Source of the DNA: Epiperipatus broadwayi
Lineage: Eukaryota; Onychophora; Udeonychophora; Euonychophora; Peripatidae
Direction: 5' to 3'
DNA length: 64,000 nucleotides
NCBI GenBank assembly: GCA_028023455.1
Contig: JAQFVV010012497.1
Span: 1,490,001 to 1,554,000, forward strand
The translations under genes were made by a program, and so were the position numbers. The notes under the pieces are model-generated. The model was not told the origin of the DNA. It worked only from the letters and a program-made list of their open reading frames with translations, and made no database searches. Below are positions 48,254 to 59,800 of the stretch, in pieces (positions within the stretch are counted from its first letter, which is position 1; every line of letters begins with the position of its first letter).

Positions 48254-48806
48254 TGCTTCTAGGAGTAATTATATTCACTTTATTCTAGAACCATTTACTG
48301 TAAACTTGAGTAAATCAATGAACACCAGATGGTATAGTGATATAAAATTATCATTGAGAATCCATTACTTAGTCAATTTTACAATAGATGGCTCTAGAAT
48401 AAGGTAAAGATAACTGCTTCTAGAATCATATGAGAAACATATGAGAGTTCATGTGATGTTTCTTTCTAGTTAAAAGATATAATGGATCAACAGTTTTCAT
48501 AGAACTGAGATCTCAAAAATATATAACAATTGAATTGGTGTCAGATAATTAGCAAGTAAGCTAGCTTGAGTTTGAAGCCTTAAAGTTTTTAAATTTCAGA
48601 TTATTAACTTGAATAGTATAGAAGAATAAAAGGTAGCTGCTAGATGCTTAAGTACATTATTTTTAATTTTTAATTCTGAAGGCAAAAGTTAGAAATCATT
48701 CAGTCTGGAGATGGGGATTTTATAGCCCTACACTATTTGGTGTCCATTGATTACTCAAGCTTGAAATAGATGACTCTATAGTAGGATAAAGATAATCCTA
48801 CTTCAT
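48254..48806. mobile_element. Foldback element with nested hairpin
   Basis: The left arm, TTATTCTAGAACCATTTACT, AACTTGAGTAAATCAATGAA and CACCAGATGGTATAGTGATA, pairs with the right arm at about 48690-48806, read in reverse complement as CCTACTATAGAGTCATCTAT, AGCTTGAGTAATCAATGG and ACACCAAATAGTGTAGGGC. A third partial arm at 48383-48425 (GATGGCTCTAGAATAAGG) pairs with the left arm too, so 48254-48425 is itself a hairpin. The unit at 15360 is a related solo copy. No coding frame. Confidence 0.6.
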
Positions 48807-49639
48807 TTATTTTTGTTAGATGTAATTGTACCTTTAATCTCACTAGTTGTTAACCTGCTCTTCATTTTTAAAACCATACTCATTTCTCAGAGTTTTACTG
48901 ATTCAATTTTGGTTGGATCAGTATACTATCTAATTTGGCAAATTGCTACATTACAACCAGGTATTATATTTTCAAAATGTTCTTAATAAACTTCAAATTC
49001 ATGGGCTAATAACAACATTTGGCACAGTCATTGCAGATAAGAAACAAGACTATTTTTATACCAAGGCTTACAATAAATGAAACAATACCATAATCTTATC
49101 TTAACGGAGAGACGATCCTGCATTGGATCAATTATACTTAAAAATAATGGTAAGTTAAAATACTTTAGATGTATCAACAATGCATCATCTTTAATAAGCA
49201 AATAAATACAGATATATAGATGAATGAATGTATAGATATTAAGATGGATAGATAGATAAATGAAGTGGATAATAATTTTTATTACCATATATATAATTTC
49301 ATCAAATGGGTGTGGTTCAGAAATAATGGATCTTCAATCAAACCAGAATACAAATATAAGCAAAAATAAACACAAATAAATGATTAAGTAATATATAAGT
49401 ATATAAAAATAATGTCTAAAAAGAAATTGTACAATATGAGTAAAAAAAAAATACAATCACTATGTATGAAAAAATTTACAATATATTATTTTTTTGTTCT
49501 TTTAAAACATATCTCTAGAATTACTGGATAGTTTACAATAATTTAATTCAATGGTATTTTCACTCTTATCTTAATCTTTTTATTTAGTCTTTTATATATA
49601 TATAACTCTTTATTTTGCACAGCATTAAAAAAATCTATT
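48807..49639. other. A+T-rich non-coding DNA
   Basis: Nothing recognised; the minus-strand open frame at 49028-49288 runs through a GATA/TAGA-type simple repeat. Confidence 0.4.
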
Positions 49640-52370
49640 TTATAAATATTAATCATCATCATTGCAAACCATTATTAATCTATTGCAAGATGAAGGCCTC
49701 TCCAAGTTCACTCCATTTCTCATCTTTAGCCTCTCTTCTCCACATAACTCCCGCACACTTCCTTATTTCATCCATCCATTTCACATATAATCTCTTTCTG
49801 GGTCTTTTACAATCTCTTGGAATTCACTTTAAGATTTCAACTGTTCATCTATTATTATCTCTTCTAGCAATATGTCCAACCCAACTCCACTTTAGTCTCT
49901 TAATTCTTTCAATGTTCAGTTTCAGTCTCTGCTTGTTACTCTTATCACGCATTCATCCATATTTCTTTGAGTGGTCTGAAGTCTCTGTATTTCCCTTCTG
50001 TTAAGTGTCCAAGTCTCTGATCCATAATTAAGAACTGGTAAAACACTTTTATTAAAAAGCTTCCTTTTCAAACACATAGGCATAATTCTTTTTAATATTA
50101 AGTTGTTTCTACCAAAAATACTCAAACAACTTTAATTTTATGATGAATTTCATTAATTATATTTCTATCTATAGTAATAATCTGAGCATTTTTATTTTTT
50201 GAGAAAATCCATTAAATGGTACTTTAGTCTTTTTAACATTTACCTTTAATCCTACTTATATTTAGCTGTATCTGATAATTCTTGCAACATTTCCTGAAGC
50301 TCTGAAGCATAATTTGAAAAAAACAACTTCATCATCTGCAAAATGTAAATGATTTAAACAATCTCTATTTACTTTTATTCCTTTAGCTTCACATTTTAAT
50401 TCACAAAATACTTCTTGCAGCACTACTATAAAAAGTTTTGGAGATATGGAGTCATGCTGTCATATGCCCTTCTCAATGTTAATCTTCCTAGTTTCATTAT
50501 GTAATCTAATTGTTGCTGTTGCATTTTTATAAACATTATTCAGAATATGACAATATTCTGGGTATATACTTTGATGATCTAATGCTTTAAACACCGATGA
50601 AATGCTTATAGAATCAAACGCCTTTTCATAATCTACAAATCCAAAGCTTAATGGCAACTCATATTCATTGATCATTTCTATGATTTCTCTCAATACTTGG
50701 ATATAATTCACTATACTAAAACCACTTTTAAGTTCAGCTTGTTTTGTTTTTTTGATTGGTTGAATTCCAAAGTTCTATGTTAGATTAGTTGTAATTATCT
50801 TGGTAAAATTTTTGTATAAAACTGATGAAAGACTAATAGATCTATAATTTCTAGCATCTTCTTTAAAACCATTTTTAAATATTAATATTAATACTGCATT
50901 CTTCCAATCATCTGGTACATTCTTATTTGGTTTATAACTTTGCCAAAAAAAATTATATTTCTTCACCTGCTTCTTTTAAGATATTAATAATAATTCCATC
51001 ATTACCTCAAGCTTTTTCCTTCTTCATAAATTTAATTGCATGTTTCACTTCTTCATTTAAAGTCCTGAGCAATTCAGAAGCTATAATAGTTGTAGGAAAT
51101 ACTTTTCTTTTTTCTTTATTGCTATATAATTCTTAATAGAACTCTTCTACACATTTAATGATATCATCCCTCTTTTTAGTAATTGTTCCATCTTTTTTTT
51201 CTTATTTCAGAAATAAGTTTCATACCAATACCAAAATGTTGTTTTACATTCTTGAGACTTTTATTCTCTTCATTAGATTTCCTTGCTAGTTTACAATTAT
51301 ACTTTCTTATACCATTATCAATTCTTTTTTTGCACCATTTTACAAAATTTGAGATATTCAATCCCTTTTAATTCATCATTTTTGTATATCTTCATATTTC
51401 TTTTTTTTCTTTATAAATTCTCTAGTCTCAGTAGAAATTTTATTGGTCAATTGATGCTTTTTTTTTACCAGCTATCTTATTGCAGTTTTTAAAAGTATAT
51501 CAGTTATTTTCCTGTTAATTTCATTCAAATCTGAATAATGTTCAAAATCTACTAATACTTAAAAATGACTTTTCTAATTTAAATTCATTAGAATGTTTCT
51601 GAAGATCAGGAATATCAACTGTAAATATTGTTTTTCTTAATAATTTTTGTTTCTCTAGTTTTGCATTAATATGTATTTACTTCTCACTAATCGATGATCA
51701 CTTCCTATGTTGACTTTATTAATAACATTACAATCTTGAAGTACACATTTTCTGTTAGTCAAAATATAATCCAATTCTGCTGTACCTTCATTTGGATGCT
51801 TCCATGTCCATTTCTGTTTAATATTTCTCTCTCAAAAAAAAATTCATAATATAAAGTTATTCTTTTTCTGCAAACTCCACAAGTTTATGACTATCACCAT
51901 AACCAAATTTATCTTTCATCTTTCATTTGTTTACTAATTCAAGCATTAAAGTTTGCCGTGACAAATTTAAAATATTTGGTCTGATCAAAAGCCATATAAA
52001 AATCCTCACTACTTCTTCACTATGAGAACTTGTTAAACATAAATTTGAATTATCTGCATTTGGTATTCTGCTTTCACTTATTATTTATAATGGATTTTAC
52101 TCCATCCATTTGTACTTAACAATATTTATGCCTTTGTAGTAGAGTGCATGTCCACTTTTTAAATCAGTTCTCTCTTCACTCTTTTTTTTAATTTCACAAA
52201 ATCTAATAATGTCCTATTTAATATGAGATAGTTCTTCCAATTCTTGCAATCTTCCTTCACTTGAAAGTGATGGTCATCATCAAATGAGTCCACAATCAGG
52301 GGATTCTTTGCACCCTCCACCTTTGACACCAACCTCTGCCTGAGCTTCTGGAAATAAGATTCATGATTTA
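49640..52370 (-). mobile_element. RTE-type non-LTR retrotransposon, near full length, decayed
   Basis: The minus strand carries the endonuclease (52290-51640), a linker (51360-51180), the reverse transcriptase (50970-50400) and a C-terminal region (50130-49670) in the right order. The protein resembles the endonuclease-reverse transcriptases of RTE elements widespread in invertebrates. The element is 2.7 kb, somewhat short of the ~3.2 kb usual for RTE. I could not find a target duplication. A shorter copy lies at 37283. Confidence 0.8.
49670..52300 (-). pseudogene. RTE endonuclease-reverse transcriptase, frameshifted
   Basis: In order on the minus strand: LSSEGRLQELEELSHIK near 52270 (endonuclease start), EIKKKSEERTDLKSGHALYY near 52170 and KWTWKHPNEGTAELDYILTN near 51800. 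SDHRLVR near 51690 is the catalytic SDH box. KKRIDNGIRKYNCKLARKSN near 51300 is the linker. NVPDDWKNAVLILIFKNG and NYRSISLSSVLYKNF near 50900 and SFGFVDYEKAFDSI near 50640 are RT. The usual ADD box region is damaged near 50330. SVLPVLNYGSETWTLNRREI near 50040 and the HIARRDN-type end near 49840 complete it. Each block is in a different frame, and stops are frequent. In intact elements this enzyme nicks DNA and primes reverse transcription. Confidence 0.8.
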
Positions 52371-55290
52371 TTTTTGTCTGTCACAATTGTAAATATCTAT
52401 TAGAACATTTGTTATCTTTCATGCTTACATTCATTCAGCATTCAAGAAAACTTAACCAATATTTCAATTGAAAGCTACCAGAAAACTGAGAATAAAGACC
52501 ATGGTGTTTCTTAATTTTAAACTCGGAGGTAAAAAGCCAATAAACTTACCACTTTGTTTAATGTGTGTTGGTGAGCAGTTCATCTATGTTTGTATACTAT
52601 ATGAATAATCACATAGTAATAACAGCTGCAATGACAAGAACGTATGGAGTGGACATTAGGAATTTGCCTTGCTAGGTTTTTTAAGAGCTTCAAGAGGAAT
52701 CAAAGAGTTTCCTTTTAGTTAACAGCGAACTCCTTTCTGCAGTCATAAATATTAATATATTAACTAAATTAATTTTCTGTTTATTATTTGAGTTTTAAAT
52801 GTTTTTAGTTTTGTTTCCATATGTCATTAATGATTAGCTTGAGAGTAGATCTTTCAATCAGTTCAATACCATCTCAAAGACAATTGGTTCCCCAAAACTC
52901 ATCATAGAGCAAGAAGATAATATAAAAAGCAAGGGATTATAATGGTTTTCTATGGAAACAATTTATTCATTCCTGTAAAAAAAACTGTCATAAATTGTTA
53001 ATATTATATTAGAAGCAATAACATAGTGTATATAGTAGCTAAAAAAGCCTAATGTACAATATATGCATATTTAAACTATGCTATATGTGTATCATACAGA
53101 TAAGCATTTAAAATGTCTATAGGCAAGATAATGCATTTTCAATTTATGTAAAAGAAAAACAACCATTTTAGCTTGAAGTTACTCTTACAATCCATCCATT
53201 CAGCATTCACTGTCATTTCTAAGGCTTTATCATTGTCTTTTAAATCCTTTAATGATCATGGGTTTTCGGGTGGAGTACATCAAGTGTTAATGGCTGATAA
53301 TTTCTAGAGAATAAATTGAAATGAATGATCAACTTGCTTCTTTGATTTTCTCTTTGTACAATATATTACACACTCTAATTCATTGATTGAAGGTATTTTT
53401 AGATGTGATATTCCAATTGAAAACTTATGTAGCTGTAAACTTAAAAAAAAAAGTCCTGTATAATTAGAAAGAAAAAGTTATTTTATTATGCAAACATATA
53501 GAAAAATGAACTAAGAAAGAGAATAAGTTCGCAGTTGACAATTTTATTTATTTTTCTATAAAATTGTTAACTTTTGCATTAAAAAAAGCTATGCTAAAGT
53601 TTTATTCTTTTTTAATTCCTAATTGTATATTATTTATGTGAAATTATTTAGAATTAAAAAAGCAATGTTTAATAATATCTCACTTAACTATACTATTGTG
53701 ACCGTAAAGACTTGTTATTTATTAATGGTGTAAGAGTAGCCAAATTATAGAAATTTACTTTACAGACTCATAATCAAACAATTAATTTGAAAAAATTCTA
53801 ACATTTTAAAAAAGAAGAAAAAAGCATCTAATTCATTCTATGTTTGTATATTGTAATCAATATTTAATGATTTTTTTAACAATATGTACTATGCAGATCT
53901 AAATAAATAGCACTTTATATACAAATATGTTACTTTGACATTTTTTTTTGGCCATGAAATATTACATTTTATTAAATGTGGTAGCTATTTTCTTTGAGAT
54001 GACAGAAAATTTTCAAATAGTGCATTAGTTGGGAAGGCAGAAATATGAACTATTTAAGAAATATTAAAGATATGAATCTTTTTCAGTTGGTTTGTATTGC
54101 ATTTTCATTATACAAATTTTATTATTAACTGCATGAAATTATGCTCACATTTTTTAAAAGTGCAAATGCATTTACTAATAGCTTTGATTTGATATAAATG
54201 AACAATCAAAGATTTTAATCCAAAATTGATTAACTGAATACTTTAGCTAATATTTACCATGTAAACAATCAAATATTAATAGTATATGACCAACATTTAT
54301 TTTTAGTTTTATGCTGAATGAAATTTTAATTTTTTTTTCATTTTTATGTTTTTATAAATTAGCATTAATGTTCAGTATTTCTGAAACAAATAATGAGATG
54401 TTTAAAATTGAATAAATAGATTAAGTATTAATTTAGATTTAGTAAGTTTTAATCATAAAAAATTCATTTTTACTTGCCTAATCCATGAAATAATTTTTTT
54501 TCTGCAAAATAACAATTTATAATAACTGAAGTACAATATAGTGATCTTTGGTGCAAGCAAAATAACATTCATAAGAATTTTCATCCATAAAAGTGAATAA
54601 ATACAGTATACAGTTTTAAAACTAATGTACACATTTTAAAATTTAATAATGTATTTATATATTTGGTTGTTGTGCATCATCAAAATATGATTTTGAATAT
54701 TTATTATACTGAATGAAATACTTTTTTCTTTTTGGTTTTGTAATCATTAACAATTAAAATCTTTATTTTGGATATGTCATCAATGAAGTACTGGATGTTT
54801 TGCGTAGATATTAAATGAAAATTAAATAAAATACTGTACTATGCATTCATTAATCATATTTCAAGTTTATAATCAAAATATTGTATACAGCATTGTAATA
54901 TTATGTACTATGATGAAACATTCTGTACTGTACAAATTTAGCATGAAAGTTACTATTTTGCTTTTGGATAACATAGCTTTAATAAATATTGTATGAGGGT
55001 CATTAGTTTTATAAAATGACTGCTGAAAAAAAAAATTTTGATTTTTTTTTTAAAGATTATTATAGTGAATAATTGATTATAAATTAAAATAGTGGGTACA
55101 AATTAATGATGATCACTGTTGTGAATACTTTCTAAGCAGGGTATAGGTATATTTATATATATTATTTGCAATTTTATTATGTAATATCTTTGCATTGTTT
55201 TTTTTTTTTTTTTTATCAAAAGTCTTTTTTTCTTATATCTATTTATAATAATTATATTTATAAAGTGCATATTCAATACTTAATGTAATA
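52371..55290. other. A+T-rich non-coding DNA
   Basis: No exon, RNA gene or classifiable repeat recognised. Part of it (53500-55200) is long, featureless and rich in AATAAA and TGTA-type words, which could fit a 3' UTR or intron, but nothing decides this. Confidence 0.35.
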
Positions 55291-55512
55291 TTTATTAAGG
55301 CTACAACCTTAAGACTATGTGCCTGAAATAACGATAGTAGGGACCTCTGCAAAACTTAAACACAAGATTTATTTAAGAGACAAGAGCAAGATTTATTTAA
55401 AAGATGAGAGCAGCCGCTCTTGTGTTTTAAATAAATCTTGTGTTTAAGTTTTGTAGAGGTCCCTACTGTCATTTTTTTAGGCACATAGTCTTAAGGTTGT
55501 AGCCTTAATAAA
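55291..55512. mobile_element. Near-perfect hairpin MITE (~220 bp)
   Basis: The left arm reads TTTATTAAGGCTACAACCTT, AAGACTATGTGCCTGAAATA, GTAGGGACCTCTGCAAAACT and TAAACACAAGATTTATTTAA. The right arm is its reverse complement with very few changes, ending TTGTAGCCTTAATAAA at 55512. Near the centre an extra direct copy, CAAGAGCAAGATTTATTTAA, adds a loop. The arms are about 85 bp. The ends lie in TATTTA / TAAATA context, so a TA-type duplication is possible but cannot be separated from the palindrome. Confidence 0.85.
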
Positions 55513-58299
55513 TATATATATATATGCAAAAGTATCTATAAGATTTTTTAAGATTCTCTTTCTCTACATTTAAATATGTATGTCAAAATAGCCATAATTT
55601 TAAGTAGCCATTGTTAAAAAATATATATATTAGAATTTTTTATCAGAAAAACATTTATTGTAGATTCCATATTGAGCAATTATTTTATTCATTGATTTAA
55701 ATTAGCAGCTTTTTAAAATATCAAAATTAATAAGGCTAAATAAATTGTAAACATACCTACTGATTTTATTAAGCAAACATTTGAAATGAATATTTAAAAA
55801 AATAATATCTGTGTATAAAATAAATAAAATATTTAGTTGTATGAAATAAAATATTTTTTTAGAAATATACATGTATGCCTGGATATCATTATCAAGAGTA
55901 TAGCAGTGATCAAGTTCAGTAAATTTAGAGTATGAAGTGATTTGCTGAAAATTCAGGGTAAATTGAAAAAGTACAGACATTTTTCAGGACCATACCATAT
56001 GAATTATCAAAATTCTGTGGCTAATCCTAGTGAAGTAAATAATTAACATGTACATTTCATTCGTCTATGCACATACTCATACATCTGCAAATTCCTAACT
56101 GCAATGTTAATCTGAATTCATACCATAACCAAAATTCTAATCCAAATCCTAAATTTATAACTGAATAAAATTCAGATGTATATTTAACATTACCCATATT
56201 TTTTAAAAATAAATGAAAATAAGTATTGCGATATATCATTGATGTGTCATTAAAGAGTATTGTACAGTTGGAATAATGGACTATGTTAATTATGATTACA
56301 TTTTAAAAATTGTTTTCCACTTTACGTATACCTGGAATTGTTTATATAAATCTAAATTTGCATAAATTGCATCTGTATAAGTAAAACCATGTGCAGTTTA
56401 GAACAAAGGTATTCTTGGATCAAGCCTCAAATTTTCATCTGTGTTGCTAAATACCATATGATCTTCCAAACAGTATTTTGTTTGATTATTTTTTGTATTA
56501 AGTAAAGGATTGCTGTATATATAAATATAAGCATACATTTTAAATAAAATATTTTTATAGATTTAAATATTGGAAATTTAATGGGAATACTCTCTATATA
56601 TTTTTAAGCTATGATAAGAAGTTAAATATCAATTTTAAAAAAGGCATTGCAAGTTGGAATCATGTTATCTAGTAATTATATTTTATCTGAAATACTATCA
56701 GCTGATAATGAATTCTATTTTTAGTTAGCATCCAAGATTTTTAATGATCAAATATAAATATTACTGTCTGATTTACAATCCTTATAATATCTTGGATATT
56801 AGCTAAAAGTGGAATTCACTTTATTTAAAATTCAATTACTAAATGATGTGATTACAGTTATTAATACCAGTTTTTAATTAATACTTCACTTCATTATATT
56901 ATACCTGGAAAAATTATTTATAAAAGTAAATAGAATATTTATTCCTCTTAAACTTTCTAACATATATATAATGAAAAAAAGAGGTCAAAGTTATATTTCG
57001 AATTTTTAGATAAAAGTATGTGTAATCAAACAATAAACGTCCTCATTTTCTTTGTTAATTATTTGAATTGTTTTCAGTCTAATTTTTTTACTTAACTAAT
57101 ATATCTTATTATTTTTTGAACTATTTTCTCATATGTCTTCCCTTCAAACTCTCCCATTTCCTTTTATGCTCATTATATTATATTAATTATGATAAGTTTT
57201 TTAAAACCTAACTTTACATTTTAAATGTCATTAATTCTTCTTAGCTACGAAAATACTTCTCTGTTGATTCAGGCAATGGAGGTTAATTCACAGAGTTTAT
57301 GACTAATTCTTTAATTATGTAAGAAGTAAATGAAAGTATCCCCTCCCCCAGAATAGTTAATATTTTATTTTTAAAATGTTTATTAATAAGACATCTTTTA
57401 AATTTCTATAAATTTGTTGTTTGGACATTAAGAAAACGGAGCTGTAATAAGAGATGATTTAACCAACAATTGTTAAGAACTGTCATTCATTGAAACAAGG
57501 ATGTCCTTTGCTCTTGTCATAAAATAAATAAGCTCTCTTGAGAAATGGATTTTTATTCTTAAAACAGGTTCTGCAGCATATGATCTTAATTAAAAATTAT
57601 GAGTATTTTGTTCTTTTATGTTTTTCTATTTTAAATCTTCTAAAAATATATTTGGACTTTTTTATTATCTGCAAATAAAATAATAAATTGCTGGGTGTTA
57701 AAAAGATATGGTGAATCAAATCTTTACAACTTAATAGTTAAATAGATAAATGAATGTGATAAATATGTTTAAATAATTAGACTAAACTATATTATTGTTA
57801 AGTGATGATTAATATAGAAAATAATCTGAAATGATAGAAAATCATACCATCAATCTTTGCCATATAATGACTTATGTAATGTAATATTAAATTTAAATAT
57901 GCCTTAGTTGGTAAAGGGTGGGAAGAGCCTTGTGTTGAATCCACCTACCATGCCTATGATATGGATTTGAATTTGAGTTGAATAAATTTGAAATTTTTTC
58001 AATAGATTTTGGTTTGTATTTCAGTTAACATGTTTAAAACCAACCCAATTGACCATCTATCTGAGATTTAAAATTTGTATCTGGACTGAGGATAATATGA
58101 TAATCTTTGCACTAATAAAAAATTAGTAATAATTGTTAATGAATTTATCTATAGTGGATAGTAACAAAATTGTAAATGCAGGAAGTTTGATATTTGTAAA
58201 TCAAACTATAATGATTTAAGTTATATAAATCAGTAGGTTGGACAATTCCACTACTTGTATTGCACTTACATAACAAATCTAAGATACTGATAATCTTGT
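55513..58299. other. A+T-rich non-coding DNA
   Basis: No gene recognised. At about 57899-57950, TGCCTTAGTTGGTAAAGGGT and a downstream TGTTGAATCCACC look faintly like tRNA A and B boxes, but the rest is not tRNA-like. A GCPLL-coding stretch at 57500 was considered and rejected as an FBXL16 exon. Confidence 0.35.
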
Positions 58300-59060
58300 T
58301 TATTTTACACTGTTGTATTATTTTAATACTTATACTGTTCAATTTATAAGTGTGACATTTCTTGATTGCATTAATTTTGACAATATCATCTAGGATAAAT
58401 GTTAATCATTTTATTAGGCTATAAATTATTAGTTTGTTTTTTTTTTTGCCCAGATATAAACTTTAAACTCTATTAAAGATTAATACATCAATTAATAAAT
58501 CCCAGCATGAATTTTATTCATTTAACAATACCCTCTTTTTCTTGACCATGTATGGGGCACTCAATACGTAATAAAACTTCTAAATTATTTTCAAAATATA
58601 TGGATAAAGACATATGTAAAAAACAAATCACATGATCACCATTTCTTATGCTTGCTTATAACTATTATTAAAACAGACAAAACTTTTCATACACTGAGTG
58701 GCAATACTGTATGGAGAGTTTTGCCTGTTTTCAAAAACAAATCATTACTAAAATGCATATTTGACAGAACACAACTTCATCAGTTGATCCAGGTATTTGC
58801 CTGGTAATTAATATCTTCATTATCATAGTTTAATATTTATTTATAAAAAAGTACTGAAATTCAATTTATAAGATGACCTCACTTGAATGCCTTCATTTTG
58901 ATATCATCTGGAATGAATGTTAAAGATTATTTATTAAACATCTTATTATTATAAATTTTTATTTAATACTTTAGTCCAGACATAAACTTTAAATTCATTT
59001 AAAAATTAATATATCAATTATAAAATCCAGCATCTTGGAAATCTTTTTTTTTTTTTACAT
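58300..59060. repeat. Two diverged copies of the palindromic-element arm family
   Basis: Around 58325-58515 and 58860-59045 the same order of words occurs: AATTTATAAGTGTGACATTT / CAATTTATAAGATGACCTCA, TTGACAATATCATCTAGGATAAATGTTAA / TTTGATATCATCTGGAATGAATGTTAA, CAGATATAAACTTTAAACTC / CAGACATAAACTTTAAATTC, and ATTAATA.ATCAATTA. They are direct repeats about 540 bp apart and related to the arms at 18961-19060 and 22330-22380. ACTTCATCAGTTGATCCAGG at 58772 is a short family B relic. Confidence 0.5.
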
Positions 59061-59259
59061 ATGTCTTTATCCATTGTTTTAAGAACTTGCTGAATTAGAA
59101 GATTTATTGTGTATCGAAAAACGTTCAAGCAAAAATTTCGTGATTGATATTGTTGTGTTTAATCTGAATTGCAGGTTTCAGGCTCAAACCAACAATTATA
59201 TCAATAAAAATATGAACACTCAATAAATACAGATTTATGTAAATAAATGTAGTTAATAC

Positions 59260-59800
59260 TGTGCTGGTCTTACCAGACTCACTTCCAGCTGTATATATTA
59301 GCTTGCCTCGTAAGTTCTAGTCAAGACTCTTCTGGCTTTACTGGACAGCTTGTCTTGAGTCAGCCATAGTCTTGGCAGCTTCCAGTTCTATCATGGACTT
59401 GCTTCACTGCATAGACATATTGGTAATGACTATAGTAGAAACACCTTCACTGTTGGAACTAGTTTCAATTGAGAGCACCTCGATCAGGTTAGACAGATGT
59501 TCTCTTATTCTCTTTTTTACTTTTTGGCTTCCCTCCCAAAAGGCTGACTATTTATTGCCAGATCCCCTCCCTTACTGGCAGCAATTGGATAGAGAACACC
59601 ATTGCATATCCTACCTTGCTGGCAGAAATTGGATAGAGAGCACTATTGCATATTGGCCCATATTAACCAATGTTGGGTTTATCCACATGTTTACACATTG
59701 ATTAGTGGCAATAAGTGCTCAATTCAATCAAATAAGGAAGGAATCTGGTCTAATTCACTGCTAGGCAAAGTCAGATATGACATACATTCATTTTTTAATT
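59260..59800 (+). other. G+C-richer island with 44-bp tandem repeat, unassigned
   Basis: This stretch is clearly richer in G+C than its flanks. An open frame of 109 codons starts at 59372 (MAASSSIMDLLHCIDIL), but I recognise no domain. Within it GGCAGCAATTGGATAGAGAA at 59577 recurs as GGCAGAAATTGGATAGAGAG at 59621, a 44-bp tandem unit. Because 44 is not a multiple of 3, the duplication shifts frame between copies, arguing against a real protein. It may be part of an unrecognised transposon or a non-coding exon. No splice sites or promoter were identified. Confidence 0.35.

Noticed and set aside
49615-50004. 129-codon plus-strand open frame.
   Set aside because: It is the reverse of the RTE C-terminal coding region and has no domain of its own.
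57498-57521. A possible FBXL16 last exon: AG followed by GATGTCCTTTGCTCTTGTCA, which in the correct phase reads GCPLLLS, resembling the family motif GCPLLT.
   Set aside because: A TAA stop follows directly, there is no pyrimidine tract before the AG, and none of the further conserved LRR residues appear in any frame. A five-residue match is plausible by chance in 50 kb.
57899-57950. tRNA-like A and B boxes (TTAGTTGGTAAAGG and TGTTGAATCCACC).
   Set aside because: No acceptor or anticodon stem can be formed convincingly and there is no second copy of the unit, so it is noted only as a weak possibility.
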